A stretch of DNA of 64,000 nucleotides from Gordonia asplenii (GTDB taxonomy: Bacteria > Actinomycetota > Actinomycetes > Mycobacteriales > Mycobacteriaceae), in contig NZ_JABBNB010000021.1 in NCBI RefSeq assembly GCF_012933505.1, positions 51,723 to 115,722 on the forward strand, written 5' to 3'. The position numbers and the translations under genes were made by a program. Each line of letters begins with the position of its first letter. Position 1 is the stretch's first letter. Shown piece after piece: positions 33,661 through 41,786 of this stretch. The notes under the pieces were generated by a model, which worked only from the letters and a program-made list of their open reading frames with translations, was not told where the DNA came from and ran no database searches.

Positions 33661-36228
33661 CTACTCCAATGCCGCGTTGTACGCGGATCGCGCTTCGGTC
33701 AATTCCGCCCAGTGGGCTTCGAGTCCGACGAGTGTGGGGCTGACCCCGAGGCTAGGCAAGGGCTGTGAGTGGCCGTCAATGTACCGACATGCTTCCTCGA
33801 AGATGCGGTTCACACTGTTGATTGCGGATGGGAGTGCTTTGGACCTGATCTTGGGCAAGTTGGTCATGCGCACGTTGGGTTGGTAGCGCTGGGTGACGCC
33901 CTGAAGCAACTCAGTCTCAGTGAAGACCTCGCACCACGCACGCACCCAGTCGTAGCCTGTGCGGACCAGGGCCGCCCGGGCATCGCCGTCCTGTGACTTC
34001 GCCGCCTGGATGGTCTCGTTGATGTTCTTCTTAATGTTGTTCAAGCTATCCCAGCGGGGACCCGTCGCTCGGGCGACCTTCCCTTTGCCGTCTTCATCGG
34101 TGATCTGGAAGTAGGAGCAGCGCTTGCTCGCCTCCATGAGCAATAGCAGCGTGCTCGCGAAAAAGATGTCGTGGGTGAAGACGATGACCTGTGTCGTGTC
34201 GGCGAGCGACGCGACGCGCTGCGCGACTTCGTTGATGCGGCGATGATCGAGGCTTGAGACAGGATCATCGAAAATGACCGGCGCGGAGATTCCGGCGAGG
34301 CGCGCTTCAGCGAGGAAGTCCGCTATTGCGAGGACCTTCTGCTCTCCTTCAGATAGCACCTTGGACGGTTTGTGTTTCCCGCCGAGGATCTTGCGGCGTT
34401 GTGCGCGCCCTTGACGGCCGACGAACTCCACGTGCAGCGCGGGCGCGCGGAGTGCCGCGCACTCTTCGTTGAAGAGCGCGTCGAAGCTCTCGTTGATCAT
34501 CTGGTCACTTGCGGTCTTGGCCAGTCCGGTTACAGCGCGTAGGAGCCCAGGCATAGGTTTGGCGAGCAGCGTGAGCCGGTCAGCTTGCTTGGCGTCGCTG
34601 ACGTGTGACTCGATGAGGGTCCACGACTTCGTCAGTTCCGCCGCTGCTTCTAGCTCGACAAGCTCCTTCTTCTTCTCGGCCAATGTGTCAGCCCGCGTAG
34701 CTGCCTGTGCCCTCAGTTCGCCGAGGGTTCTCTTGGTGGTCTCCAATGCCGAACCGAGCGCTATCGCATCTGTACCGGCGTGTTCGGTCAGCGTTGTGTT
34801 CACAGCGGAAGCGGAGAGAAGCTGCTTGGTCAGCTCTGCGATGACCCTCAGGGTCCGGTCGAGTTCAACATGGAAATGGGGCTTGTCCTCGCTGTCTGCG
34901 TACTCGTCGGCGAAGGTAGAAACGTCGTTGACCTGGATCGACGTGACCGATTCTATAATTGCGAGAAGCCGCGCCTTTGAAGCCGCGATGTCAGTGGTGA
35001 TCTTGTCTTCGAGGTATTCGGAGTACTTGCCGATCAGGGATCGCGCCGCTTCATTCAGTGGCTGCCGGCAATACAGACACCGATCGGCGTCGTGTGCTCC
35101 GACCGCGATGAGATGTGCTTGGTATGCCTCGCCGGCCTCGATGAACGTGCTCCAGGTGTCATCTTGCGCGGCCGGTAGGTCGGCTGCCTCGAACAGGGCG
35201 GTTCGGAAGGCGCGGTAGTCCCCATGAAGTCCGTGAAGGATGTCGCGTTCGTGGCCGTATGCCTCCACGTTGAAGTCAGCCATCACGGTGGCCGCATTGG
35301 AAGCTTGCGTGAAGACGCGTTCGACTCGCTGTTGCAGTTTGATCTCAGCGCTGATGGTGTCAGCCTCCAGCGCGGCGACTGTGCGGCGCAAGTCGCCGAT
35401 ACGCGTGTCGACGTCTGGATCGGAGTCGGCGAGCGACCTCAGGTATTCCAGATCAGTGGATGCCCCCAGCGTCTCGATGAGCGGGTAAACCACGGCGGTG
35501 CGCGGGAAGTGAGACAGAAGCCCTGTGGACCCAGATCGTAGGCTTTCGACGGCCTGGTCGATGTGGGCTTGTACCGACTTGATGCCTGCGATGACGTGAT
35601 TGAACAGTGCCAGGGCTGCTGGCACGTAGACGTACTCAAGGTCGTCATCGACGTGGAAGCTGACAGAAGGGCTGTCGAAGATGGACATCCTGGTGAAGGG
35701 CGCGACGCCCTGTTGTCCGGTCCAGGTGTAGGTCTTCGGCGCAGTGCCGAGCGTGTAGCCGACAAGCGCTGATTGGGACTGCGGCGATGCCGCTTCGATG
35801 TCTCCGAGGATCACATCGGCAGTGCGGCTCGCCGCGAGGGCTTTGAAGATGCGGGAGTACCCCGTCTTGCCTGTGCCGTTCTCTCCGAACAGAATCGTCA
35901 GGCCAGCATGTGGCTCGATGACTCCGCCCTCTACCAAGGCGTTAACACCAACGACATCGGAGAGCGAGGTAAGGGTCAGCGGCTCGATCACCTCATCCTC
36001 TCGTTCGAGGGTGACGAGCGGCTCCTCCGTGGGGAGTTCGCGAGTATCGAAGGCCTTCTCCTGACGAAACAGGGCGTACGCTCCGGATTGGTCCTCACTT
36101 CCGAGCGGCCCGCCGCCATTGAGGACGTACCTTACGATGTAGCGCACCCACTCGTCGGATGTGTTCGCCCACTCGCTGAGCAGACCGCGCGGGTCCACCC
36201 GTTTAGGCGGCGCCATGCGATCTGTCAT
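33661..36228 (-). CDS. AAA_13 / RloC-PrrC-like ABC-type ATPase with CxxC hook
   Basis: 855 residues. Split ABC ATPase head: Walker A 'LFGENGTGKTGYSRIFKAL' near residue 115, signature 'LSEGEQKVLAIADFLAEA' near 625, Walker B 'PVIFDDPVSSLDHRRI' near 650, H-loop 'VIVFTHDIFF' near 680. Between them is a long helical, partly coiled-coil insert with a zinc-hook-like CxxC ('RCLYCRQPLNEA') near residue 385, as in Rad50 and RloC. The C-terminal 130 residues ('RAALVRTGYDWVRAWCEVFT', 'CRYIDGHSQPLP') are a separate helical domain that could be the effector; a full anticodon-nuclease triad cannot be assigned by eye. GAGAGGACG precedes the ATG. Stand-alone proteins of this type are usually defence or toxin ATPases. 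Confidence 0.82.
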   Translation of the reverse strand: MTDRMAPPKRVDPRGLLSEWANTSDEWVRYIVRYVLNGGGPLGSEDQSGAYALFRQEKAFDTRELPTEEPLVTLEREDEVIEPLTLTSLSDVVGVNALVEGGVIEPHAGLTILFGENGTGKTGYSRIFKALAASRTADVILGDIEAASPQSQSALVGYTLGTAPKTYTWTGQQGVAPFTRMSIFDSPSVSFHVDDDLEYVYVPAALALFNHVIAGIKSVQAHIDQAVESLRSGSTGLLSHFPRTAVVYPLIETLGASTDLEYLRSLADSDPDVDTRIGDLRRTVAALEADTISAEIKLQQRVERVFTQASNAATVMADFNVEAYGHERDILHGLHGDYRAFRTALFEAADLPAAQDDTWSTFIEAGEAYQAHLIAVGAHDADRCLYCRQPLNEAARSLIGKYSEYLEDKITTDIAASKARLLAIIESVTSIQVNDVSTFADEYADSEDKPHFHVELDRTLRVIAELTKQLLSASAVNTTLTEHAGTDAIALGSALETTKRTLGELRAQAATRADTLAEKKKELVELEAAAELTKSWTLIESHVSDAKQADRLTLLAKPMPGLLRAVTGLAKTASDQMINESFDALFNEECAALRAPALHVEFVGRQGRAQRRKILGGKHKPSKVLSEGEQKVLAIADFLAEARLAGISAPVIFDDPVSSLDHRRINEVAQRVASLADTTQVIVFTHDIFFASTLLLLMEASKRCSYFQITDEDGKGKVARATGPRWDSLNNIKKNINETIQAAKSQDGDARAALVRTGYDWVRAWCEVFTETELLQGVTQRYQPNVRMTNLPKIRSKALPSAINSVNRIFEEACRYIDGHSQPLPSLGVSPTLVGLEAHWAELTEARSAYNAALE

Positions 36229-36546
36229 AGTCGTCCTCTCGCCATGAGTGCGAGATCCGCTACTCCCGTTGATAGTAGGTCGAACTGTTCCGACCAGCGT
36301 CTGGCGGTCTTCGTTCTATGCCGATAACATACATTATGTTAAGTAAACCACTGCATATTGCAATAGATGAATCATGGCTCGACTGCGACACGTCCCTACC
36401 ATCAATCCCTCAAAACCCCTGTCCATCAACGGGTTCCCGTCGCGATCAGCTGTCTCGCGGCCCACGCGCGACGCCCGAAACGCCGCTGGCGGGCGCTGCG
36501 CGCGACTCGCTGACCTGGAGCCTTGACTTGATGATGCATCCGATGA
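36229..36546. other. Intergenic region with left direct repeat and AACATA-n3-TATGTT hairpin
   Basis: 318 bases upstream of the AAA ATPase. A perfect 6-bp inverted repeat with 3-base loop lies at 36326-36340 directly before the 20-bp direct repeat (36342-36361). The remainder shows no coding frame I can support. Confidence 0.5.
36342..36361 (+). repeat. Left 20-bp direct repeat of OLD module
   Basis: AGTAAACCACTGCATATTGC is identical to 39683-39702. The two copies are 3341 bp apart and enclose the HsdR remnant and the OLD-family gene, like attachment-site or recombination repeats at the ends of a transferred segment. Confidence 0.7.
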
Positions 36547-36699
36547 ATCATTGGCGTACGCTTCGAAGATTGGCAATCCACCATTCGTGGTGATCAGGAA
36601 GTGCGCGAGGCGCTGCGAAAGACACTTTACGTACAGTTCAAGATCCGCGATAACGATGTCTTCGAGAAGGCACTCGGATATGTGCGTGAGTACTACTGA
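36547..36699 (+). pseudogene. C-terminal remnant of type I restriction subunit HsdR
   Basis: A 50-codon frame directly after an in-frame TGA reads 'FEDWQSTIRGDQEVREALRK' then 'TLYVQFKIRDNDVFEKALGY' then 'VREYY' and TGA. This closely follows the usual C-terminal end of HsdR ('...LRKxLYVKxKIxDxxxFxKAxxYVxxYY'). The helicase and nuclease domains are absent. It ends 47 bases before the OLD-family gene, suggesting that gene replaced or was inserted beside a type I restriction locus. Confidence 0.6.
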
Positions 36700-36746
36700 C
36701 ATCACGGCCGCGTTTTACATTCGACGGAAACACTGAGGAGGACAAT

Positions 36747-39125
36747 ATGAAGCTTACTCGGGTTGATATCCGGTTCTTTCGTTCGTTCAACTTTGATTTC
36801 GAAAGAAGTGCTCGCGACTCGTGCAAGCCCGAGAGTTGGGAAGAAGAAGACCCCTGGTATCCGTTCGTACGGATCCCCCTTGAGCCGGATATCACTGCGG
36901 TCGTCGGTGCTAATGAATCAGGAAAGAGTCAGTTATTAGCCGCAATTAAGGCAGGACTGACAGGAAACAATATTCATCGCGAGGACTTCTGTAGATACAG
37001 TAGTGAATACTCGGTGCAGGCGGATCAGATTCGCCTTCCTGAGTTTGGAGTAACGTTCAAACTCGATGAATCGGAACAGATCGCTGGCGTATCACCACTT
37101 GCCGATGCACGCGAGTTTACACTGTACCGCCCTGGATCTGGGGACGCTTTTGTTGTTGTTGATGGTACGCGCATGAAGTTGTCGACCAGCCAGATTAATA
37201 AGCTGGCAGCGACACTCCCAGATACCTTCTCCCTACAGACGGGAGTCGCAATCCCGGACAGTGTGTCGATCGCAGAACTCATCGGCAAGAAACGAACGCG
37301 CCTGCACGATCGTCGACAGCGCGTGGGTATCCTCGACAAGCTCTTTGGCTTGAATGACCCAACCGAAGCGGAAGTTGCGGAGCTAATCGCGCCGAGCCTC
37401 GCAACTGTGCAGGACGAGGCCACAGAAGAAGCTGAACGTCGTCGCCGCGCGGAGTTTGAACTGGCTCGGATGCTTCTGATCGACGCGGCGCGCATCGATC
37501 CGCGTGCATTCACCGAGCTAAATGAAGCACTGGCATCGGGTCGCGAGGGTCAAGTCGAGGCAGTTGTTGGTGCCATGAACACTGCGATCCGCGACAATCT
37601 CAATGTTCAACGGTGGTGGACTCAAGACCGTGAGTTCGACCTAATTCTTGAGGCACGAGAGCACGAACTGGCCTTCACGATTAGAGATCGGACCGGATCG
37701 ACTTATTCCTTCGGTGAGCGGAGCCAGGGACTGCGCTATTTTCTAAGCTATTTCGTCCAACTCGCGGCACACCGATTGACCCAGACTAGCCCAGACATTC
37801 TGCTGCTTGATGAACCCGACGCGTTCCTATCCAGCGTTGGCCAGCAAGATCTCCTCCGAGTTCTGCAAGAATATGCAGAACCGGAGGACGGAAAACCCGG
37901 TAGCCAGGTTGTCTACGTCACTCACTCACCATTCCTAATCGACAAGAATTCTCCTCAAAGAATTCGCGTTCTCGACAAAGGAGCGGAGGACGAAGGGACG
38001 CGAGTTGTGAACGACGCCGCGAACAACAGGTACGAGCCACTACGTTCCTCGCTCGGTACGCATGTAGCCGAGACGGCATTCATCGGAGGACAGAACCTAT
38101 TTGTCGAAGGGCTCGCGGATCAGGTTCTGATAGCCGGTCTCTCTTCCCACTTGTCGGAACGAAGCGGTACCGGAGTTGGCGTTCTCAACCTAAACGAAGT
38201 AACCATCGTGGCCGCTGGCGGGGCCGACGGAATTCCGTACTTGGTGTATTTGGCACGCGGACGAGACACAATCAAGCCCCCATGCGTTGCACTCCTCGAT
38301 GGAGATGAATCAGGTAGGGATGCCGAAAAGGTTCTTAAGCGAGGAGAAGCACGAAAGAAGCGAGTCCTACGGGAAGAGTACATCGTGCGACTGGACCAAT
38401 GGGCAACGGCCTCTGGCCTTGAATTTGATCCGGGTGTCAATGTATTGGAGATCGAGGATCTGATTCCTTTGGAGCTCGCGCATAGAGCAGCTCTCTCGCA
38501 TCTCACCCGCTTCGTTGGGATCGCCGATATAGATCGGACTGCATTTCCCCTATCATCGATCGAAACCGCTGTATCAGAAGGCAAATCAGTATGGGATGCG
38601 CTCGACTCAGCGTACCGAGAGTCGTTTCCGGGTGAACATATCGAGAAGGTCGGATTGGCTCGAGAGCTACTTCTTCTACTCGACACCGCACCGACTGTTC
38701 CTGGAGCTGATGCCCTCCGTCACCGGTTCGAGAAACTGCTTTCGCATCTCTCCTCGGTGCTGGATCGCGCTGCAGTTGAAGAGAATCAAAGCCGCAGCGA
38801 CGACAAGGTCAAACGTGCCGTCAAAAACTTTCTAAGAAATCACAAGAAGGGTATTTCCAAACGCGAAGCGACCCGCTTGTTACGTGAACTCACAGATGCT
38901 TTCGCCTCCAGTGACTGGATTGATGAGGCTACACGTCAAATTGGTGAGATCAGAAGAGTTTACGAGCTGAACGACTCTTCCTCGCCAGCAGTACATGACT
39001 TCTCGGAATTTCGCAAAGCGATTCAAGCCCTAGGCGAAAAGGAACGCCTCGAGTATCAAGACGACGCATCCAAGGACCCAGCTGCTCAGATCCTGGAGGC
39101 TGCGCACGAGGACGAGGACGGTTGA
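36747..39125 (+). CDS. OLD-family nuclease: ABC ATPase plus TOPRIM
   Basis: 792 residues. N-terminal ATPase: Walker A 'VVGANESGKSQLLAAI' near residue 54, signature 'SFGERSQGLRYFLSYFV' near 330, Walker B 'DILLLDEPDAFLSS' near 350, H-loop 'VVYVTHSPFLID' near 390. C-terminal TOPRIM: 'NLFVEGLADQVLI' (Glu) near 452 and 'CVALLDGDESGRDAEK' (DxD) near 515. OLD proteins are ATP-controlled DNA nucleases used in phage exclusion. No GajB-type helicase or reverse transcriptase is adjacent, so it looks like a class 1, stand-alone OLD. A GAGGAG precedes the ATG. The DNA is visibly richer in A+T than the window and is bounded by 20-bp direct repeats, both suggesting transfer. Confidence 0.9.
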   Translation: MKLTRVDIRFFRSFNFDFERSARDSCKPESWEEEDPWYPFVRIPLEPDITAVVGANESGKSQLLAAIKAGLTGNNIHREDFCRYSSEYSVQADQIRLPEFGVTFKLDESEQIAGVSPLADAREFTLYRPGSGDAFVVVDGTRMKLSTSQINKLAATLPDTFSLQTGVAIPDSVSIAELIGKKRTRLHDRRQRVGILDKLFGLNDPTEAEVAELIAPSLATVQDEATEEAERRRRAEFELARMLLIDAARIDPRAFTELNEALASGREGQVEAVVGAMNTAIRDNLNVQRWWTQDREFDLILEAREHELAFTIRDRTGSTYSFGERSQGLRYFLSYFVQLAAHRLTQTSPDILLLDEPDAFLSSVGQQDLLRVLQEYAEPEDGKPGSQVVYVTHSPFLIDKNSPQRIRVLDKGAEDEGTRVVNDAANNRYEPLRSSLGTHVAETAFIGGQNLFVEGLADQVLIAGLSSHLSERSGTGVGVLNLNEVTIVAAGGADGIPYLVYLARGRDTIKPPCVALLDGDESGRDAEKVLKRGEARKKRVLREEYIVRLDQWATASGLEFDPGVNVLEIEDLIPLELAHRAALSHLTRFVGIADIDRTAFPLSSIETAVSEGKSVWDALDSAYRESFPGEHIEKVGLARELLLLLDTAPTVPGADALRHRFEKLLSHLSSVLDRAAVEENQSRSDDKVKRAVKNFLRNHKKGISKREATRLLRELTDAFASSDWIDEATRQIGEIRRVYELNDSSSPAVHDFSEFRKAIQALGEKERLEYQDDASKDPAAQILEAAHEDEDG

Positions 39126-39651
39126 CGTGGGAGCCGAACACCCGCTACCTGAACGTAGCTTGCATTCCACTCCACGAGACTCTGACGGTCGATCCCGAAA
39201 CTGTGATAACGAGCGAGTGTGCCGCATCGCCGTGACCGCCAAGTGCGAGCTGGGCTCAGCCTGACGCTGCGATCGTGGCTGCGACGCCGGTAAGTACCGA
39301 CGAGAGCACGCGCGCAGTCGAGGTGGACACCTTCCCAGCCACATTACGAGCCATACTGATCACCGTCCTTCCTGTGTTGCAGACCCACCCAAAGGCAGAG
39401 CCTTCCGTACAGAGTTCAAACAGCGTCGCTAGCACGATCAGCGCTAAGAGCGTCAGACCCTCGGGCACATGGGGCGCCGTCGGGCTCAACCCAGCCCACT
39501 GGACATTACCGGACTGCATGCGAACCGCAAGACGATTCGGACGTATTGGCCGGGACAGACAGCTGCGCCTACAGGCGTCTCGCTGGCGCAGTCCATGGCG
39601 GAACTACACATGCCACCCCAAGCCCCCCGGACGGGATGTGCACTGGTTGTG
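39126..39651. other. Gene-poor stretch after the OLD gene
   Basis: About 525 bases. The only sizeable frame, 39256-39519 on the minus strand (87 codons, one hydrophobic segment 'LTLLALIVLATLFEL'), lacks a ribosome site and family resemblance, so it is not called as a gene. Confidence 0.4.
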
Positions 39652-39702
39652 AATATGCAGCAATCGAATATGCAGGGTTACCAGTAAACCACTGCATATT
39701 GC
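39652..39702 (+). repeat. Right direct repeat with surrounding inverted AATATGCAG motifs
   Basis: AATATGCAG occurs twice (near 39653 and 39668) and its complement CTGCATATT is in the 20-bp direct repeat at 39683-39702 (AGTAAACCACTGCATATTGC). A hairpin AATATGCAG...CTGCATATT with an inner GGTT...AACC can form. The arrangement of direct and inverted half-sites resembles a recombinase core site (inference). Confidence 0.6.
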
Positions 39703-39780
39703 GTTGCGCAGCAACGAAATTTGTCTGTCGGATGACGCCCCCACCACTCCAACCCATGCCGTACGCGACTGCGCATCACG

Positions 39781-39912
39781 TCATCGCGCGAGTCCTAGAA
39801 ACGCCATCAAGGAGCGTTCGACTTCAATGAGCTGTTCAGATGTCAGACGGCCGACACGTGTCTGAACGTTCGACCGTCGTACCGCGGTTAGCTTGTCAAC
39901 CATCACGTCACT
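39781..39912 (-). pseudogene. C-terminal remnant of a MazF/PemK-type toxin
   Basis: The minus-strand frame ending in TGA at 39781 reads 'SDVMVDKLTAVRRSNVQTRV', then 'GRLTSEQLIEVERSLMAFLG', then 'LAR'. This matches the conserved end of MazF mRNA interferases (V-M-V-D-K-x-T-x-V-x-R, then G-x-L, then F-L-G-L). The N-terminal half with the catalytic Arg is missing, and the frame runs directly into an acetyltransferase fragment. No antitoxin gene is seen. Confidence 0.6.
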
Positions 39913-40140
39913 GTCGATGTCGGCACGTCCGTGCCCGATGTCGCGCAGCCACAATCCGATCTGGCCGAGGTCCCTCGGTCGGCGATCGCGAATGAATAGC
40001 CCTCGCCCGCAAGAACTCTGCGACGCTGCCTGGCGATGAACGCGAGCGCGTCATCGTGGCGGCCCGTGCTCGGGACCGTCGTTATCAGCGGAATCAGCTG
40101 ATCCGAAGCCACCGACTGCACCAGTGACGTGTCGTTCCTA
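39913..40140 (-). pseudogene. Frameshifted GNAT acetyltransferase fragment fused to MazF remnant
   Basis: Reading the minus strand, 'LVQSVASDQLIPLITTVPST' then 'GRHDDALAFIARQRRRVLAG' then 'EGYSFAIADRGTSA' is GNAT-like. After a frame change near 39985 it continues 'LGQIGLWLRDIGHGRADID', the next GNAT strands, then meets MazF sequence. Both ends of the acetyltransferase are lost. A 72-codon frame at 39903-40121 covers part of it and should not be taken as an intact gene. Confidence 0.6.
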
Positions 40141-40179
40141 ACGGTATTGATATTTTACGCGCACCCTGCTTCGCCGCAT

Positions 40180-40303
40180 CCTGGTGGTTGAGCCAGGCGA
40201 AGCCGAGTCGAAACCACTGTGAAGCTGCGGGTTTCGTCATCGCCCGGCCGGCAGGGTTTCGACTCGCTCCGCTCGCTCAACCGGCAGAAGAACGCAACAT
40301 CAT
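40180..40303. repeat. Inverted pair of GGTTGAGC...GTCGAAACC repeats
   Basis: A forward copy (TGGTTGAGCCAGGCGAAGCC then GAGTCGAAACC, about 40182-40213) is followed by a reverse copy (GGGTTTCGACTCGCTCCGCT then CGCTCAACC, about 40253-40283). Together they form a large imperfect palindrome. This is the same repeat family as at 48.6, 50.7 and 63.9 kb. Confidence 0.75.
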
Positions 40304-40441
40304 ACAACTCTTTAAAGCGCGACACCGGACCAGCAGCACGTCGCCGGCGTCCAGTAGCGGAAGGTGGGTCCGCAGCATCGGCCCAGTTCAACGCGTACGG
40401 CGAACGTCAATCGGTTTTCGTCGTCACATGAAGGCGGCTGA

Positions 40442-41128
40442 CTACACGCCAGCGGGAACTTCCTTGCCATTGACCATGACGGTGACCTTGCCGGTGTTGG
40501 TATTGAAAGTCACCTTGCCGTGCGTAAACGTGGTCACTTTCCTATCGCCGACCGTCATTTCGTCACTGGTCGGAATACCGAGTGGCCCGGCGGAACCATT
40601 CTTACCGGTACCGTCCGATATCGGCTTTCCGTCCGCAGCGCGCTCGACATTCCATGCGTCGCGAATCTTGCCCCAGGTGATGTAGGCCGGGGTACCCGCC
40701 TTGTTGTTCTCAGCGACGATGACCCCGCCTTTGAATTGTTGAAACACCACGCCGCTATCGCGCGTACCGGCGTTGTGATCGCCGTCGAGCGGCTTGCCCA
40801 GATCCTTCTTCTGTGCGGCAGTCGCTGCGGAATACTTCACCGCAATCGGCCCGGTCAATGTCACTTGATGACCGTTGACGCCGGTGAGCGTCACGCTGTC
40901 GGCCGCAGCGACGTTCGACGATGGCGAAGCCGTCGCCGACGTCGACATCGAGGAGGTCTCCGTGACGACGCTGCTCGTGACCGACTGGGCCGACGTCGCG
41001 GCCGAAGACGTTGCAGCTGACGACGTCGCATCGCCGGTCTTGTCGCTGCTACAACCGGCTGCGACGACGGTGATGGCGGCCAATCCGACGACGACGCCGG
41101 CAGCGCGACTCCGATAGCTCTCACTCAT
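40442..41128 (-). CDS. LGFP-repeat lipoprotein
   Basis: 228 residues with a lipoprotein signal ('VVGLAAITVVAAGC', lipidated Cys near residue 26) and a long Ser/Thr/Ala linker. The C-terminal half has two LGFP-like repeats: 'KKDLGKPLDGDHNA...FQQFKGGVIVAEN' and 'AGPLGIPTSDEM...FTHGKVTFNTNTG'. LGFP repeats occur in cell-wall-associated proteins of mycolic-acid actinobacteria and are thought to attach to the cell wall. AAAGGAA precedes the ATG, and three 13-bp tandem repeats lie just upstream. Confidence 0.87.
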   Translation of the reverse strand: MSESYRSRAAGVVVGLAAITVVAAGCSSDKTGDATSSAATSSAATSAQSVTSSVVTETSSMSTSATASPSSNVAAADSVTLTGVNGHQVTLTGPIAVKYSAATAAQKKDLGKPLDGDHNAGTRDSGVVFQQFKGGVIVAENNKAGTPAYITWGKIRDAWNVERAADGKPISDGTGKNGSAGPLGIPTSDEMTVGDRKVTTFTHGKVTFNTNTGKVTVMVNGKEVPAGV

Positions 41129-41140
41129 GCAATTCCTTTG

Positions 41141-41179
41141 TGGGACGTGACAGTGGGACGTGACAGTGGGACGTGACAG
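41141..41179. repeat. Three tandem copies of TGGGACGTGACAG
   Basis: 13-bp units at 41141-41153, 41154-41166 and 41167-41179 are exact copies, 12 bases upstream of the LGFP lipoprotein ATG on the minus strand. They lie in the leader or promoter and could be slippage products or binding sites. Confidence 0.85.
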
Positions 41180-41309
41180 TGGTTACACCGTAGCGGCCGG
41201 ACCGTCGCAAGCCGGTGATTTGCGCCCGATCGCGCTCGAACCGGTCGCAGTGTCGACGCCGGGCAGAGCCTTATTCAACAGGTCGACTTCAATCGGCGTC
41301 GGACATCGA

Positions 41310-41666
41310 TCACCGATGCGGCGTCAACTTGATCGACCCGATCACCACGCCGTTCAAATACGCCGGGCCCGCATAGCCGCCGTGTCCGTCGCTGATCATG
41401 AAGACGCGGTGGCCCGGAAAGAGATCCACCCATCCCCCATTCGGCGTCGAATGAATCGGATATCGCCCGATCAGGACGAGATCGTGCCCCTCGACATGCC
41501 CGTCACGCTGCAACAAGACGGTCCCGCCCACCAGCGTCGTCGACGTGTACGTGCCTGGTTTGACGTCGGCCGAGGCGTGGCCAGCCGCTCCGAACAGAAC
41601 TCCGGCTCCGACCGCGATTGCGACGGCTGCGGCTCGAACCGTGGCCGGACTGGTGCACAACGGCAT
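41310..41666 (-). CDS. Small secreted protein of unknown function
   Basis: 118 residues with a Sec signal peptide ('VRAAAVAIAVGAGVLFGAAG', cleavage near 'ASA'). The mature part of about 85 residues ('YTSTTLVGGTVLLQRDGHVE', 'GWVDLFPGHRVFMISDGHGG') appears beta-rich and lacks Cys. Similar small exported proteins are common in Gordonia and mycobacteria, with no assigned role. AGAGGAAG precedes the ATG. Confidence 0.75.
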   Translation of the reverse strand: MPLCTSPATVRAAAVAIAVGAGVLFGAAGHASADVKPGTYTSTTLVGGTVLLQRDGHVEGHDLVLIGRYPIHSTPNGGWVDLFPGHRVFMISDGHGGYAGPAYLNGVVIGSIKLTPHR

Positions 41667-41747
41667 CGTCGCTTCCTCTCACTCGGGACTGCCAATCTAC
41701 CGTGCTCGACTGCGACGTCGACGGATATCCGCGAGCAAGCCGTGACC

Positions 41748-41776
41748 TAAGTTGATAGTTAGTAACTAGTAACTTA
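41748..41776. promoter_or_regulatory. 29-bp palindromic operator before TetR-MFS unit
   Basis: The stretch runs TAAGTT-n2-TAGTTA-S-TAACTA-n2-AACTTA and is symmetric except at the two n2 pairs and the centre. It ends 10 bases before the TetR ATG at 41787, so the TetR is expected to repress its own operon. Confidence 0.7.
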
Positions 41777-41786
41777 AGCTCGATGC

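Noticed and set aside
33661..36228. Definite RloC/PrrC anticodon nuclease
   Set aside because: ATPase and hook fit, but the nuclease triad could not be identified by eye, so only likeness is claimed.
36747..39125. Gabija or retron-Eco8 system
   Set aside because: No UvrD-like helicase (GajB) or reverse transcriptase gene adjoins the OLD gene in this window.
39256..39519. Minus-strand 87-codon frame with one hydrophobic helix
   Set aside because: No ribosome site and no recognisable family; could be chance in degraded DNA.
18165..40441. Prophage
   Set aside because: No integrase, capsid, portal, terminase or lysis gene is visible.
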